Shown piece by piece: positions 1 through 5,808 of a stretch of 6,219 bases of DNA. Both the position numbers and the translations under genes were made by a program. Below the pieces are notes generated by a model, which saw only the letters and a program-made list of their open reading frames with translations, ran no database searches and was not told the DNA's origin. The stretch spans positions 1 through 6,219 of the forward strand of contig JAABTR010000225.1 in assembly GCA_011389755.1 (NCBI GenBank). The letters are read 5' to 3'. This stretch comes from Deltaproteobacteria bacterium. GTDB taxonomy: Bacteria; Myxococcota_A; Polyangia; JAAYKL01. Numbering within the stretch: the first letter of the stretch is position 1; each line of letters begins with the position of its first letter.

Positions 1-315
1 GGGAAACCCGACGTGAACCTCAAGCTGGGTCCCAAGTCGGACCTGACCGGACCGAACCCTATCTTCTCGGACGCGCTGCGCTCGCGGATCGCTGAAGCCG
101 ACTACGAGATGACCGCGTTGGCCGTGGGAATCCAGCTCGAGCTGACCGCCGAAAAGTACTACAGCAAGGCGGCTCAAGAGGCCTCGGATTCCCACGTCAA
201 GAGCTTTTTCGAGGAGCTGGCCCAGTGGGAGTCGGGGCACTACCACGCCCTTTTGTCCCAGCAAGAAGACCTCAAGGAAGACTACTGGTCCGCGGGTCAT
301 TTTGCTCCTTTCTGA
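1..315 (+). CDS. Ferritin-like / rubrerythrin-family diiron protein, C-terminal part (5' end outside window)
   Basis: This looks like the C-terminal half of a ferritin-like four-helix-bundle protein of the rubrerythrin superfamily, a group that binds a non-haem diiron centre and often detoxifies peroxide. The frame is open to the left edge. Counting from base 1 as residue 1, helix 3 lies at about 35-63 with QLE and AEKYY (Glu47, Glu51). Helix 4 lies at about 65-90 and contains LAQWESGHY, an ExxH ligand motif (Glu77, His80). The end, YWSAGHFAPF, resembles other family members as I recall them. A GTG at 13 could serve as a start, but it has no ribosome binding site and would give only two helices, so a truncated longer gene (families are usually about 150-170 aa) is more likely. 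The stop lies 22 bases before iorA, which suggests co-transcription. The family call is fairly secure; the specific function (rubrerythrin, iron storage or other) is not. Confidence 0.8.
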   Translation, partial: GKPDVNLKLGPKSDLTGPNPIFSDALRSRIAEADYEMTALAVGIQLELTAEKYYSKAAQEASDSHVKSFFEELAQWESGHYHALLSQQEDLKEDYWSAGHFAPF

Positions 316-326
316 GCCGAACCACC

Positions 327-330
327 GGAG
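327..330 (+). promoter_or_regulatory. Ribosome binding site of iorA
   Basis: GGAG sits seven bases before the ATG at 338. It decides the iorA start: an in-frame TTG at 302 lies inside the preceding gene and has no comparable site. Confidence 0.7.
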
Positions 331-337
331 AGAAGAC

Positions 338-2239
338 ATGTCTACACTCAACGACGCCCTGACGCGCCCCGAGGCGTGGTCTGGAATGCTCATGGGCAAC
401 CACGCCTTGGCCCGGGCCATGCTCGAGGCCGGCGCCCAGGTAATGACCACCTATCCGGGCTCTCCCACGCCTGAGATCGCGGCGGCGCTCGACGCGGTTC
501 CGAAGGACGCGCGCCGGTACTACTTTGAATATTCCACCAACGAGAAGGTCGCCCTCGAGGTCGCCGCGGGCGCCTCGATGAACGGACACCTGTCGACCGT
601 GTTCTTCAAGTCGGTGGGTCTCAACGTGGCCTCGGACTCGATGATCCAGCTCCCCTTGATGGGGCTCGAGGGCGGCATGGTGGTCGTCTTGGGTGACGAT
701 CCCGGCGCGAACTCGTCTCAAAACGAGCAGGACAACCGGCACTTCTGCCGCATGTCCTACATGCCCATGTTCGAGCCGGCGACGCCGGCCGAGGCGTACG
801 AGATGTACATCGAGGCGGCGCGTCTCGCCCGCGAGCAGCGGACCGCCGTCATCGTTCGGATGACGACCCACGTCTGCCACGCCAAGCAGGTCCTCAACTT
901 TGGACCCTTGCCCGCGAGAGAGCCGGACTGGACGCCGCGCTTCGATCCGGCGAATGGACCGTACATCCCCATCGCCAAAACGGTCCACCCGCTCAAACGC
1001 AGGGCCCTCGAGAGACTCGAGGCCTTCGCCGAAAAGAGCGACGCGTCGAGGTTCAACGTCATCTTGTCGCCAAACGGCTCGGCCCCTTTGAACGGCAAAC
1101 GCCTGGGCGTCATCTCGGTGGCCATTCCGGCCTATGCTCTCCTTGAGAACCTCACACAGACCGAGCACAGCATCGACATCTTAAAGGTCGGGCTGAGCTA
1201 CCCGCTCCCCCGAAATAAAATAGCGAAATTTTTGACCGACCACGACGAAGTTATCATCATCGAGGAGCTCGATCGGGTGATGGAGACAGAGATCAAGGCC
1301 ATCGCCTGGGAAGAAGGCGCCCGCTGCCGCATCATGAGCCGGACCACGCTCGACGAGCTCCAAGGCGAGCTCGATCCCAACCGCACCAACGACCTCCTCG
1401 CCCGTCACTGGCCCGATCTCTTCGAACCCGAGCCCCAAGGGTCCGCAGGGGACCAGCAGCTCGATGTGCCGCCGCGGCTGCCTCAGATGTGCCCTGGGTG
1501 CGGCCACCGCTCTGCTTTCCACGCCATCAAGGCCGCCATCGACGAGGCGACCATCACGGTGGGAGATATCGGCTGCCACTCGCTGGGTAACCAGCCGCCC
1601 TACGACATGGGTCAGATGATCTACTCGATGGGCGCTTCATCGGGGCTCGCCGCCGGGCTGTCCATCGGCAACGACGCGCGCAAGATCATCGCCTTTTTGG
1701 GCGACTCCACCATGTTCCACGCCGGGCTCCCCGGGCTGCTCAGCGCCATGCTCTACGACCACGACTTCACGTTGGTCCTGCTCGAGAACGGCACCACGGC
1801 GATGACCGGTCATCAGCCCCGCCCGGGCTCGGGAGAGATCGGCGAGAAGATAAACCTCGTGGCGATGTTCGAGACTTTCGGCGTAAAGCTCATCAAGGAC
1901 GTGGACAGCTACGCCCAGGCCAAGCTCACGGCCGCGATAAAGGAGGCCCTCGATCACAAGGGGTTCTCCGTCGTCATCGCCCGACACCCCTGCATGCTCA
2001 AGTTCGTGCGCGATCAGAAAAAGAAGATCCCCGGTTTCAAGATGCCACAGGTCGAGATAGACCAAGAGACCTGCGATCGCGCCATGGTCTGCGTGGAGAA
2101 GTTCGGGTGCCCGTCTTTCACCGCCCACGAAGACGGCAGCGTCTCGGTGCACACAGACCTGTGCATCGGTGACGGCTCGTGTCTGCCCACCTGCCCGGTC
2201 AACGCCATCGGCCGGCCCAAGCCAGGAGCGAAGAAATGA
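338..2239 (+). CDS. iorA: Indolepyruvate:ferredoxin oxidoreductase, alpha subunit
   Basis: Large catalytic subunit (633 aa, normal for IorA) of the enzyme converting indolepyruvate and other aryl-pyruvates plus CoA to aryl-acetyl-CoA and CO2, reducing ferredoxin in the cytoplasm. The N-terminal pyruvate-oxidoreductase-type domain starts with GNHALARAMLEAG and YPGSPTPEI (20-47). The thiamine-diphosphate domain has CPGCGHR (385-391), GDIGCHSLG (409-417), GDS at 455-457 and ENGTTAMTGHQP from 483; the GD...N spacing is that of thiamine-diphosphate enzymes. The last ~60 residues form a ferredoxin-like domain with unusual motifs: Cys579, Cys585, Cys591-Pro, then Cys609, Cys615, Cys619-Pro. The usual second cysteine of each CxxCxxC is Ala582 and Asp612. 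The start at 338 follows GGAG. The stop overlaps iorB by four bases. Substrate range (indolyl-, phenyl- or hydroxyphenylpyruvate) cannot be read from sequence. Confidence 0.95.
   Translation: MSTLNDALTRPEAWSGMLMGNHALARAMLEAGAQVMTTYPGSPTPEIAAALDAVPKDARRYYFEYSTNEKVALEVAAGASMNGHLSTVFFKSVGLNVASDSMIQLPLMGLEGGMVVVLGDDPGANSSQNEQDNRHFCRMSYMPMFEPATPAEAYEMYIEAARLAREQRTAVIVRMTTHVCHAKQVLNFGPLPAREPDWTPRFDPANGPYIPIAKTVHPLKRRALERLEAFAEKSDASRFNVILSPNGSAPLNGKRLGVISVAIPAYALLENLTQTEHSIDILKVGLSYPLPRNKIAKFLTDHDEVIIIEELDRVMETEIKAIAWEEGARCRIMSRTTLDELQGELDPNRTNDLLARHWPDLFEPEPQGSAGDQQLDVPPRLPQMCPGCGHRSAFHAIKAAIDEATITVGDIGCHSLGNQPPYDMGQMIYSMGASSGLAAGLSIGNDARKIIAFLGDSTMFHAGLPGLLSAMLYDHDFTLVLLENGTTAMTGHQPRPGSGEIGEKINLVAMFETFGVKLIKDVDSYAQAKLTAAIKEALDHKGFSVVIARHPCMLKFVRDQKKKIPGFKMPQVEIDQETCDRAMVCVEKFGCPSFTAHEDGSVSVHTDLCIGDGSCLPTCPVNAIGRPKPGAKK
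2224..2228 (+). promoter_or_regulatory. Ribosome binding site of iorB, inside the end of iorA
   Basis: AGGAG lies seven bases before the ATG at 2236. The next in-frame ATG (2245) would be 16 bases away, so 2236 is preferred. With the ATGA stop/start overlap this indicates translational coupling. Confidence 0.7.
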
Positions 2240-2817
2240 AGCCGATGAACATCTATCTGAGCGGCGTCGGCGGCCAGGGCATCGGTCTGCTCACCGAAAT
2301 CCTCTCGCGGGCTTGCCTGGCCGCCGGGCACACCGTCCACGGCTGCGACACCCACGGCCTGGCTCAGCGCGGCGGCACCGTCGTCTCGCACCTGCGCCTG
2401 GGAGAGGCCTTTCACACGCCCCGGGTCCCGGCCAAAAAAGCCGACCTGGTCATCGGGCTCGAGAGGCTCGAGGCCCTGCGAGCCGCGGATCTCATGTTGG
2501 CGCCCGGCAAAGCGGTCGTGTACTACGACACCATGTACCAGCCCATACACGTCCGGATGGGGAGACAGCCCTACCCGAAAAACGACGTCCTCAAACGGGT
2601 TGCAAAGGAAAAAGGCGCCCGCGTGGAACGCGTCTTCGTGGACGACCTGCCCGATCCCCGCATGCAGAACGTGGCGCTGCTCGGGCGCATCGCCGCCTTG
2701 GGCCTTATCGAAGGTGTGAGCACACAGGTGGTCGAAGATGCCCTGCGCGAGGTGATCCCCGAAAAAGCGCTGGACAGCAACCTGGCGGTCTTTTGGGCCT
2801 CGGGCCGGGCCGCCTGA
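2236..2817 (+). CDS. iorB: Indolepyruvate:ferredoxin oxidoreductase, beta subunit
   Basis: Small subunit (193 aa, typical for IorB) of the aryl-pyruvate:ferredoxin oxidoreductase, belonging to the gamma-domain family of 2-oxoacid:acceptor oxidoreductases. It pairs with IorA to form the active complex. Diagnostic motifs are GVGGQGIG at residues 10-17, a glycine-rich loop at the start of the fold, and THGLAQRGGTVVSHLR at 39-54, matching the HGxAQRGG signature of IorB. After these come ADLVIGLERLEALR and a C-terminal helix region typical of the family. There are no cysteine clusters, as expected. The ATG start overlaps the iorA stop (ATGA), so equal expression of the two subunits is likely. It is the last gene of the operon: the next gene runs the opposite way, beginning its stop codon at 2882. 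No truncation or frameshift is seen. Confidence 0.95.
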   Translation: MKPMNIYLSGVGGQGIGLLTEILSRACLAAGHTVHGCDTHGLAQRGGTVVSHLRLGEAFHTPRVPAKKADLVIGLERLEALRAADLMLAPGKAVVYYDTMYQPIHVRMGRQPYPKNDVLKRVAKEKGARVERVFVDDLPDPRMQNVALLGRIAALGLIEGVSTQVVEDALREVIPEKALDSNLAVFWASGRAA

Positions 2818-2881
2818 TCCCCCTCGCCCAACAAAACGCCCCGGCGAACAAAGATCGCGACAGTCAAGGAGCTGAGGGCTG
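2818..2881. other. Short intergenic gap between convergent iorB and TPR lipoprotein gene
   Basis: These 64 bases separate two convergent genes. A TCGCC (2824-2828) could pair with GGCGA (2843-2847), but the loop is long and no clear T-run follows on the + strand. On the - strand a three-base GC stem is followed by TTTTGTT. Neither is a convincing intrinsic terminator. Confidence 0.4.
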
Positions 2882-3823
2882 TCAACCGCCGAGCTTCTCG
2901 AGCTTTTGTTCGATGTACTGGGTGCGCTTGGGATCTTTGCCCTCGACGGCCTTGAGGTAGCGCCGGTAGATCTCGATGGCCTTTTTCCTATTGCCGACCA
3001 TCTCGTAGACATAACCCAGGTCGTTCATGGCCTTGATGTTGTCCGGCTCGAGCTCGAGGACTCGTTCGTACGAGGAGATGGCGTCGTTGAATTTCTCGGT
3101 TTTTCGATAGGTCACCGCCAGGTTGAAGTGCACCATGGCGTCATCGGGCCTATTGTTCGCGGCCTCTTCGAGCAGGGCGGCCGACTCGTCGTAGTGCTCG
3201 AGCTCATTGAGCGCGACACCGAGATTGTTGAGGATATCGGTGTCGTAGGGCGTCTGCTCCATGCCGGCCTTGTACACCTCGACCGACTTGTCGAGCCGTC
3301 CGAGCTTTTTGTAGGCGAGCCCCAAGTTGATATACCCCTGGGCATCATCCTCCTTGAGGGCGATCGACTTTTCCAGAGGCGCTATCGCCTCTTCGACCCG
3401 CTCGAGCCGCACGAGCATGGCGCCCTCCATGGCCCAGGCGTTTTGGTACTTCGGCTCCAGCTGGCGGGCCTTACGAAAGTGCTCCATCGCCTCTTCGTAG
3501 TCCTCTTTTTGCCGCAGCAAGCTCCCCAAGGTGAAATGGGCCGAAGCAAAGCCGGGATCGAGCTCGACCGCGGCCCGCGTCTCCTCGATCGCCTCGTCGA
3601 TCTTCCCCTCGCGCTTGAGCTTGACGGCCTCCTGGTAGTGCACCGCTGCCTCCTCGTGAGCCGGCGATTGAACCTGTCCAGCTCCTTGCGGATGAACGAA
3701 CGCGTCGTCTCCTTCTTCCCAGCCGCCGCCTTCGGCGTTCGGAACCGCGCCCGGTTGGGACGCCCCGCACCCGCACAGAGTTATCATTGAGCACAAAAGC
3801 GCTGCCGTGCCGATTCTCGCCAT
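2882..3823 (-). CDS. TPR-repeat lipoprotein
   Basis: A predicted lipoprotein of 313 aa made almost entirely of tetratricopeptide repeats, a protein-protein interaction scaffold. Residues 1-18 are a lipoprotein signal peptide with a hydrophobic stretch and lipobox LCGC (16-19), so Cys19 would be lipidated. Gly at +2 rather than Asp favours the outer membrane in Gram-negatives. A low-complexity Gly/Glu/Gln-rich linker covers about 20-56. Seven 34-residue TPRs follow in register, at about 60-93, 94-127, 128-161, 162-195, 196-229, 230-263 and 264-296, most with the LG...Y/A and P-D/P-x positions of the consensus. A short charged tail ends the protein. The start at 3823 is chosen because AAGGAG precedes it and it begins the signal peptide directly; an upstream ATG at 3844 has no such site. 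It resembles the broad PilF/NlpI-like class of envelope TPR lipoproteins, but no specific partner can be named. Confidence 0.88.
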   Translation of the reverse strand: MARIGTAALLCSMITLCGCGASQPGAVPNAEGGGWEEGDDAFVHPQGAGQVQSPAHEEAAVHYQEAVKLKREGKIDEAIEETRAAVELDPGFASAHFTLGSLLRQKEDYEEAMEHFRKARQLEPKYQNAWAMEGAMLVRLERVEEAIAPLEKSIALKEDDAQGYINLGLAYKKLGRLDKSVEVYKAGMEQTPYDTDILNNLGVALNELEHYDESAALLEEAANNRPDDAMVHFNLAVTYRKTEKFNDAISSYERVLELEPDNIKAMNDLGYVYEMVGNRKKAIEIYRRYLKAVEGKDPKRTQYIEQKLEKLGG

Positions 3824-3833
3824 AGTCGTCTCT

Positions 3834-3839
3834 CTCCTT
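3834..3839 (-). promoter_or_regulatory. Ribosome binding site of the TPR lipoprotein gene
   Basis: Read on the - strand, AAGGAG lies ten bases before the ATG at 3823. It fixes the start of the lipoprotein at the residue that begins the signal peptide, rather than at ATG 3844 or the more upstream 3901. Confidence 0.6.
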
Positions 3840-3924
3840 CCCATTTTTCTCGTCTTTATCGTCTCGAGATGCCGCTCGCATCCATCGACCTCAAACACCA
3901 AATCATGGCGCGCCCTTGGCCGTT

Positions 3925-4096
3925 GTGCAAATCGATCGACAAATTCAACACTCCAATTTCATTGTTATTGTACTTATCCAACTCAAGGCCAAACTTTTTG
4001 CACATTTACATCGCCACCACTTGTAAGCAGAAATTTCAGGTGTTAGGTATTCGAAGACTTCCGCTCGAGAATGAGCGGTCCGGGGAGTGCAAATCG
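3925..4096. repeat. Recurring GTGCAAA motif, with a 10-base direct repeat
   Basis: GTGCAAATCG occurs exactly at 3925-3934 and 4087-4096. The core GTGCAAA also occurs on the opposite strand at 3997-4003. All three fall within the divergent intergenic region, so they could be regulator binding sites. The motif was found post hoc and matches no operator I recognise. Confidence 0.3.
4061..4078 (+). promoter_or_regulatory. Stem-loop or operator-like inverted repeat upstream of the lipocalin-like gene
   Basis: CCGCTC (4061-4066) is perfectly complementary to GAGCGG (4073-4078) around a six-base loop GAGAAT. No T-run follows, so it is not a standard terminator. It could be an operator or, if transcription begins upstream, a leader hairpin. 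Confidence 0.3.
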
Positions 4097-4106
4097 GCAC
4101 CTCAAC

Positions 4107-4112
4107 TATTAT
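4107..4112 (+). promoter_or_regulatory. Candidate -10 box for the lipocalin-like gene
   Basis: TATTAT differs from the sigma-70 consensus TATAAT at one position and lies 33 bases before the start codon. The bases at the -35 distance (about 4084-4089) do not resemble TTGACA. If real, this promoter would probably need an activator; a GTGCAAATCG copy overlaps that place. A TTCGCGAA palindrome follows at 4116-4123, near the expected transcription start. Confidence 0.22.
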
Positions 4113-4128
4113 AAGTTCGCGAATCGAC

Positions 4129-4135
4129 AAGGAGG
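4129..4135 (+). promoter_or_regulatory. Ribosome binding site of the lipocalin-like gene
   Basis: AAGGAGG is a near-perfect Shine-Dalgarno, ten bases before ATG 4146. It decides the start against the in-frame ATG at 4071, which lies inside the stem-loop and has no site. Confidence 0.75.
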
Positions 4136-4145
4136 CGCTTATCTC

Positions 4146-5420
4146 ATGTGTGTGAATCCCTATCCCAGATTTATTATCTTCGGTTACGCTGCTTTTGCCT
4201 TTTTTGTCACCTTCTGTCCTTTGTCGGCAGACGCCTCGAACGAAGGGTTTGCCGACCCACTTCGCGCCTGGAAAACAATGGACAACGCGTGGGATGGCGA
4301 TCACTGGATGGATTTTGCCACCTTGGAGTGGGAGTACTTTATGATCCACGACGACGACTCCGAGTTCGTCGGCGTCCTCGGCTATATCCTGACCGATCCT
4401 CGTGGGAAAGGGCTGGACGCCTTCAAGATGATCCCCAGCGGCGGCAACGTCGCCGTGGGCGGGCGCGTTCTCGGTGCCGACGCGGTCGGAGAGTACGTCA
4501 ACTTCCCACTCGAGGGTACCGACGTGAACGCGACCTCAAAAGACTCGCTGTTCACAGATCCCCACACCGATCACTACGCCGCCATCACCACCCTGCCCAG
4601 CGGCGCTCCCGACGGGGGCGATGCCCTGCGCCTCCAAGGCCGCACCGAGCTGTTCGAGTGGGACCTGCGCGTGTACCAGGCGTGGACCGAGCTCAACGAC
4701 TTGAGACACGACGACGACGCCGCGTTCACGGTCGTGTCCGACGAGCAGGTCGGCTACACCCCTTACGAGGTCTTCACCATCGACGCCATCTGGCCGCGGA
4801 CCGCCGTGGTGGGCACGATGACGTATCTCCCCACGGGCGAGGTCATGGAGATCCAAGGCAAGGGCTACCGGGAGAACTCCTGGGGCCGCTACCTGATGCC
4901 CACGGACGGCTGGGACTTCCTCGTCTACTCCGACCACGGCGAAGAGGGGACCTTGATGGCCATGCAGACCTACCACAAATCCACGCAGCTCGATTACCTC
5001 GACGTCGCTTTCCGAGACTCAGGCACCCTCGTGTCCCGGCGTTTTCGCCCCACCCGTGGTGAAATGGGCTGGGTCCACAACGACTGGCGCTGGGATCCAA
5101 AACCCCGTCAGTGCGTCCCGACGAGCACCGAAATCGTCGCCGAGGACGATGACTACCGCCTCGAGGCCTGGGTCGAGATCCCGCCCGAGGCCCAAGAGCC
5201 TTTCTTGTCCGGAGCCGCGTTCGGCACCAAGGTCTTCTTCATCCAAGAGCAGTATCCCTTCGTCGAAGGTCGCATCCTGCGCAGAGACACCGAGGAAGTG
5301 GTCACCACCTTCTCCGGCCAGGCCGGCGGAGAGTTTGCCCTGCACAAGGCGCTGCGCTATTGGCGCCCCTCGTGGGAGTGTCATCTGTGGGGCCGGCAAA
5401 AATTCTCCCAGGACCTTTGA
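4146..5420 (+). CDS. Exported double-lipocalin protein, AttH/CrtC-like
   Basis: A 424-aa exported protein. Residues 1-30 form a signal peptide: Arg8, a hydrophobic core at 9-24 rich in Phe/Ala, and an A-D-A cleavage site after residue 30. The mature part is acidic and Trp/Tyr-rich with many beta-strand-like stretches. LEWEYF at 60-65, near the mature N-terminus, resembles the EWWYF opening motif of AttH/CrtC (hydroxyneurosporene synthase) family double lipocalins. GKGYRENSWGRY (238-249), about halfway, resembles the GxGYxxxxWG motif that starts the second barrel in these proteins. The family binds or acts on hydrophobic molecules such as carotenoids, but no substrate can be assigned and no carotenoid gene is nearby. 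Codons of the signal peptide are AT-richer than the rest. The stop is seven bases from the stop of the convergent STAS gene. The coding call is firm; the family call is moderate, from motif resemblance only. Confidence 0.85.
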   Translation: MCVNPYPRFIIFGYAAFAFFVTFCPLSADASNEGFADPLRAWKTMDNAWDGDHWMDFATLEWEYFMIHDDDSEFVGVLGYILTDPRGKGLDAFKMIPSGGNVAVGGRVLGADAVGEYVNFPLEGTDVNATSKDSLFTDPHTDHYAAITTLPSGAPDGGDALRLQGRTELFEWDLRVYQAWTELNDLRHDDDAAFTVVSDEQVGYTPYEVFTIDAIWPRTAVVGTMTYLPTGEVMEIQGKGYRENSWGRYLMPTDGWDFLVYSDHGEEGTLMAMQTYHKSTQLDYLDVAFRDSGTLVSRRFRPTRGEMGWVHNDWRWDPKPRQCVPTSTEIVAEDDDYRLEAWVEIPPEAQEPFLSGAAFGTKVFFIQEQYPFVEGRILRRDTEEVVTTFSGQAGGEFALHKALRYWRPSWECHLWGRQKFSQDL

Positions 5421-5427
5421 GGCGGGA

Positions 5428-5766
5428 TCAACGCAAGCTGCCCAGGGCGGCTCCCAAGGAATCGAAGACGTCGATCGCCTTGTCGAGCTTGAGGATCTTG
5501 AAGACCTCGAGGGGCTGCTTGCCCAGGTTGGCTATCTTGGTGTCGCCCCCATTGGCGCGGGTTCGCTTGAACGCCGCGACGATGGCCCCGATGCCCGAGC
5601 TGTCTATGAGCTCGAGCTCGCCGAGGTCGAAGACGATCCCCCGCACGTGAGTCACCAGGAGATCCTCGAGCACCGGCCTCAGCTCGGCGGCCGTCAAGGC
5701 GTCGAGCTGCCCCTTGAGCCCCAAAACGACCACATCATCTTGATTCTGTTTTATGATCTCCAGCAT
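5428..5766 (-). CDS. STAS-domain anti-sigma factor antagonist (SpoIIAA/RsbV-like)
   Basis: A single-domain STAS protein of 112 aa, the usual size of anti-sigma factor antagonists. Unphosphorylated antagonists of this type bind the HATPase anti-sigma kinase and release its target; phosphorylation by the kinase reverses this. The N-terminal strands (VVVLGLKGQLDA, 12-23) are typical. Asp55-Ser56-Ser57-Gly58 in LIDSSGIG is the phospho-acceptor motif; by comparison with SpoIIAA, Ser57 is the likely acceptor. The C-terminal helix region, KQPLEVFKILKLDKAIDVFDS, also fits. The ATG start is preceded by GGGGAG at eight bases. The gene follows the HATPase kinase gene by 42 bases, so the two are almost certainly a cognate pair in one operon. 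The target is outside the window. General-stress, developmental or other partner-switching roles are all possible. Confidence 0.92.
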   Translation of the reverse strand: MLEIIKQNQDDVVVLGLKGQLDALTAAELRPVLEDLLVTHVRGIVFDLGELELIDSSGIGAIVAAFKRTRANGGDTKIANLGKQPLEVFKILKLDKAIDVFDSLGAALGSLR

Positions 5767-5774
5767 AGAGCACT

Positions 5775-5780
5775 CTCCCC
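5775..5780 (-). promoter_or_regulatory. Ribosome binding site of the STAS gene
   Basis: Read on the - strand, GGGGAG lies eight bases before ATG 5766 and supports that start. Confidence 0.65.
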
Positions 5781-5784
5781 TCGC

Positions 5785-5798
5785 CGAGCTTCAGCTCG
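5785..5798 (-). promoter_or_regulatory. Small intercistronic hairpin before the STAS ribosome binding site
   Basis: On the - strand CGAGC-TGAA-GCTCG gives a perfect five-base-pair stem with a four-base loop, ending four bases before the GGGGAG site. It lies between the kinase and antagonist genes, where it might affect their relative expression. No T-run follows, so it is not a terminator. The stem is short and could be chance. Confidence 0.3.
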
Positions 5799-5808
5799 AA
5801 CGATCAAG

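Larger units (their letters stand above)
3824..4145. other. AT-richer divergent intergenic region
   Basis: These 322 bases separate the divergent TPR lipoprotein and lipocalin-like genes, so both promoters should lie here. By direct count, 3901-4080 has 79 G/C of 180 (44%), well below the flanking genes. I see no convincing gene in it: the short reading frames present lack ribosome binding sites and recognisable sequence. It contains three copies of GTGCAAA (3925-3931 +, 3997-4003 -, 4087-4093 +), a stem-loop at 4061-4078 and a TTCGCGAA palindrome at 4116-4123. Possible -10 boxes are TATTAT (4107-4112, +) and TACAAT (3967-3972, -). Neither has a good -35 partner. Confidence 0.6.

Noticed and set aside
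302..337. TTG at 302 as an earlier start for iorA
   Set aside because: It lies inside the preceding gene with no ribosome binding site; ATG 338 has GGAG at good spacing.
272..1168. Long open frame on the - strand opposite iorA (298 codons)
   Set aside because: It is antisense to a confidently identified gene, has an Arg/Val/His-rich composition typical of high-GC shadow frames, and shows no recognisable motif.
2824..2847. Possible intrinsic terminator between iorB and the TPR gene
   Set aside because: The stem is only five base pairs with a 14-base loop and lacks a T-run on the + strand; the - strand alternative has only a three-base stem.
2169..2960. Arg/Pro-rich + frame overlapping iorB
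   Set aside because: It overlaps the well-supported iorB in another frame and has extremely biased composition without motifs.
2906..3790. Long open frame on the + strand opposite the TPR gene (294 codons)
   Set aside because: The opposite strand encodes seven clear TPR repeats; this frame is the antisense of repeated codons, and its own periodicity comes from that.
4148..5062. Arg-rich + frame overlapping the lipocalin-like gene
   Set aside because: Out-of-frame shadow with a low-complexity Arg-rich product; the other frame has a signal peptide and a strong ribosome binding site.
5440..5460. Inverted repeat GCTGCCCAGGGCGGC at the end of the STAS gene as a terminator
   Set aside because: The two arms are nearly adjacent, leaving no workable loop, and no T-run follows on either strand.
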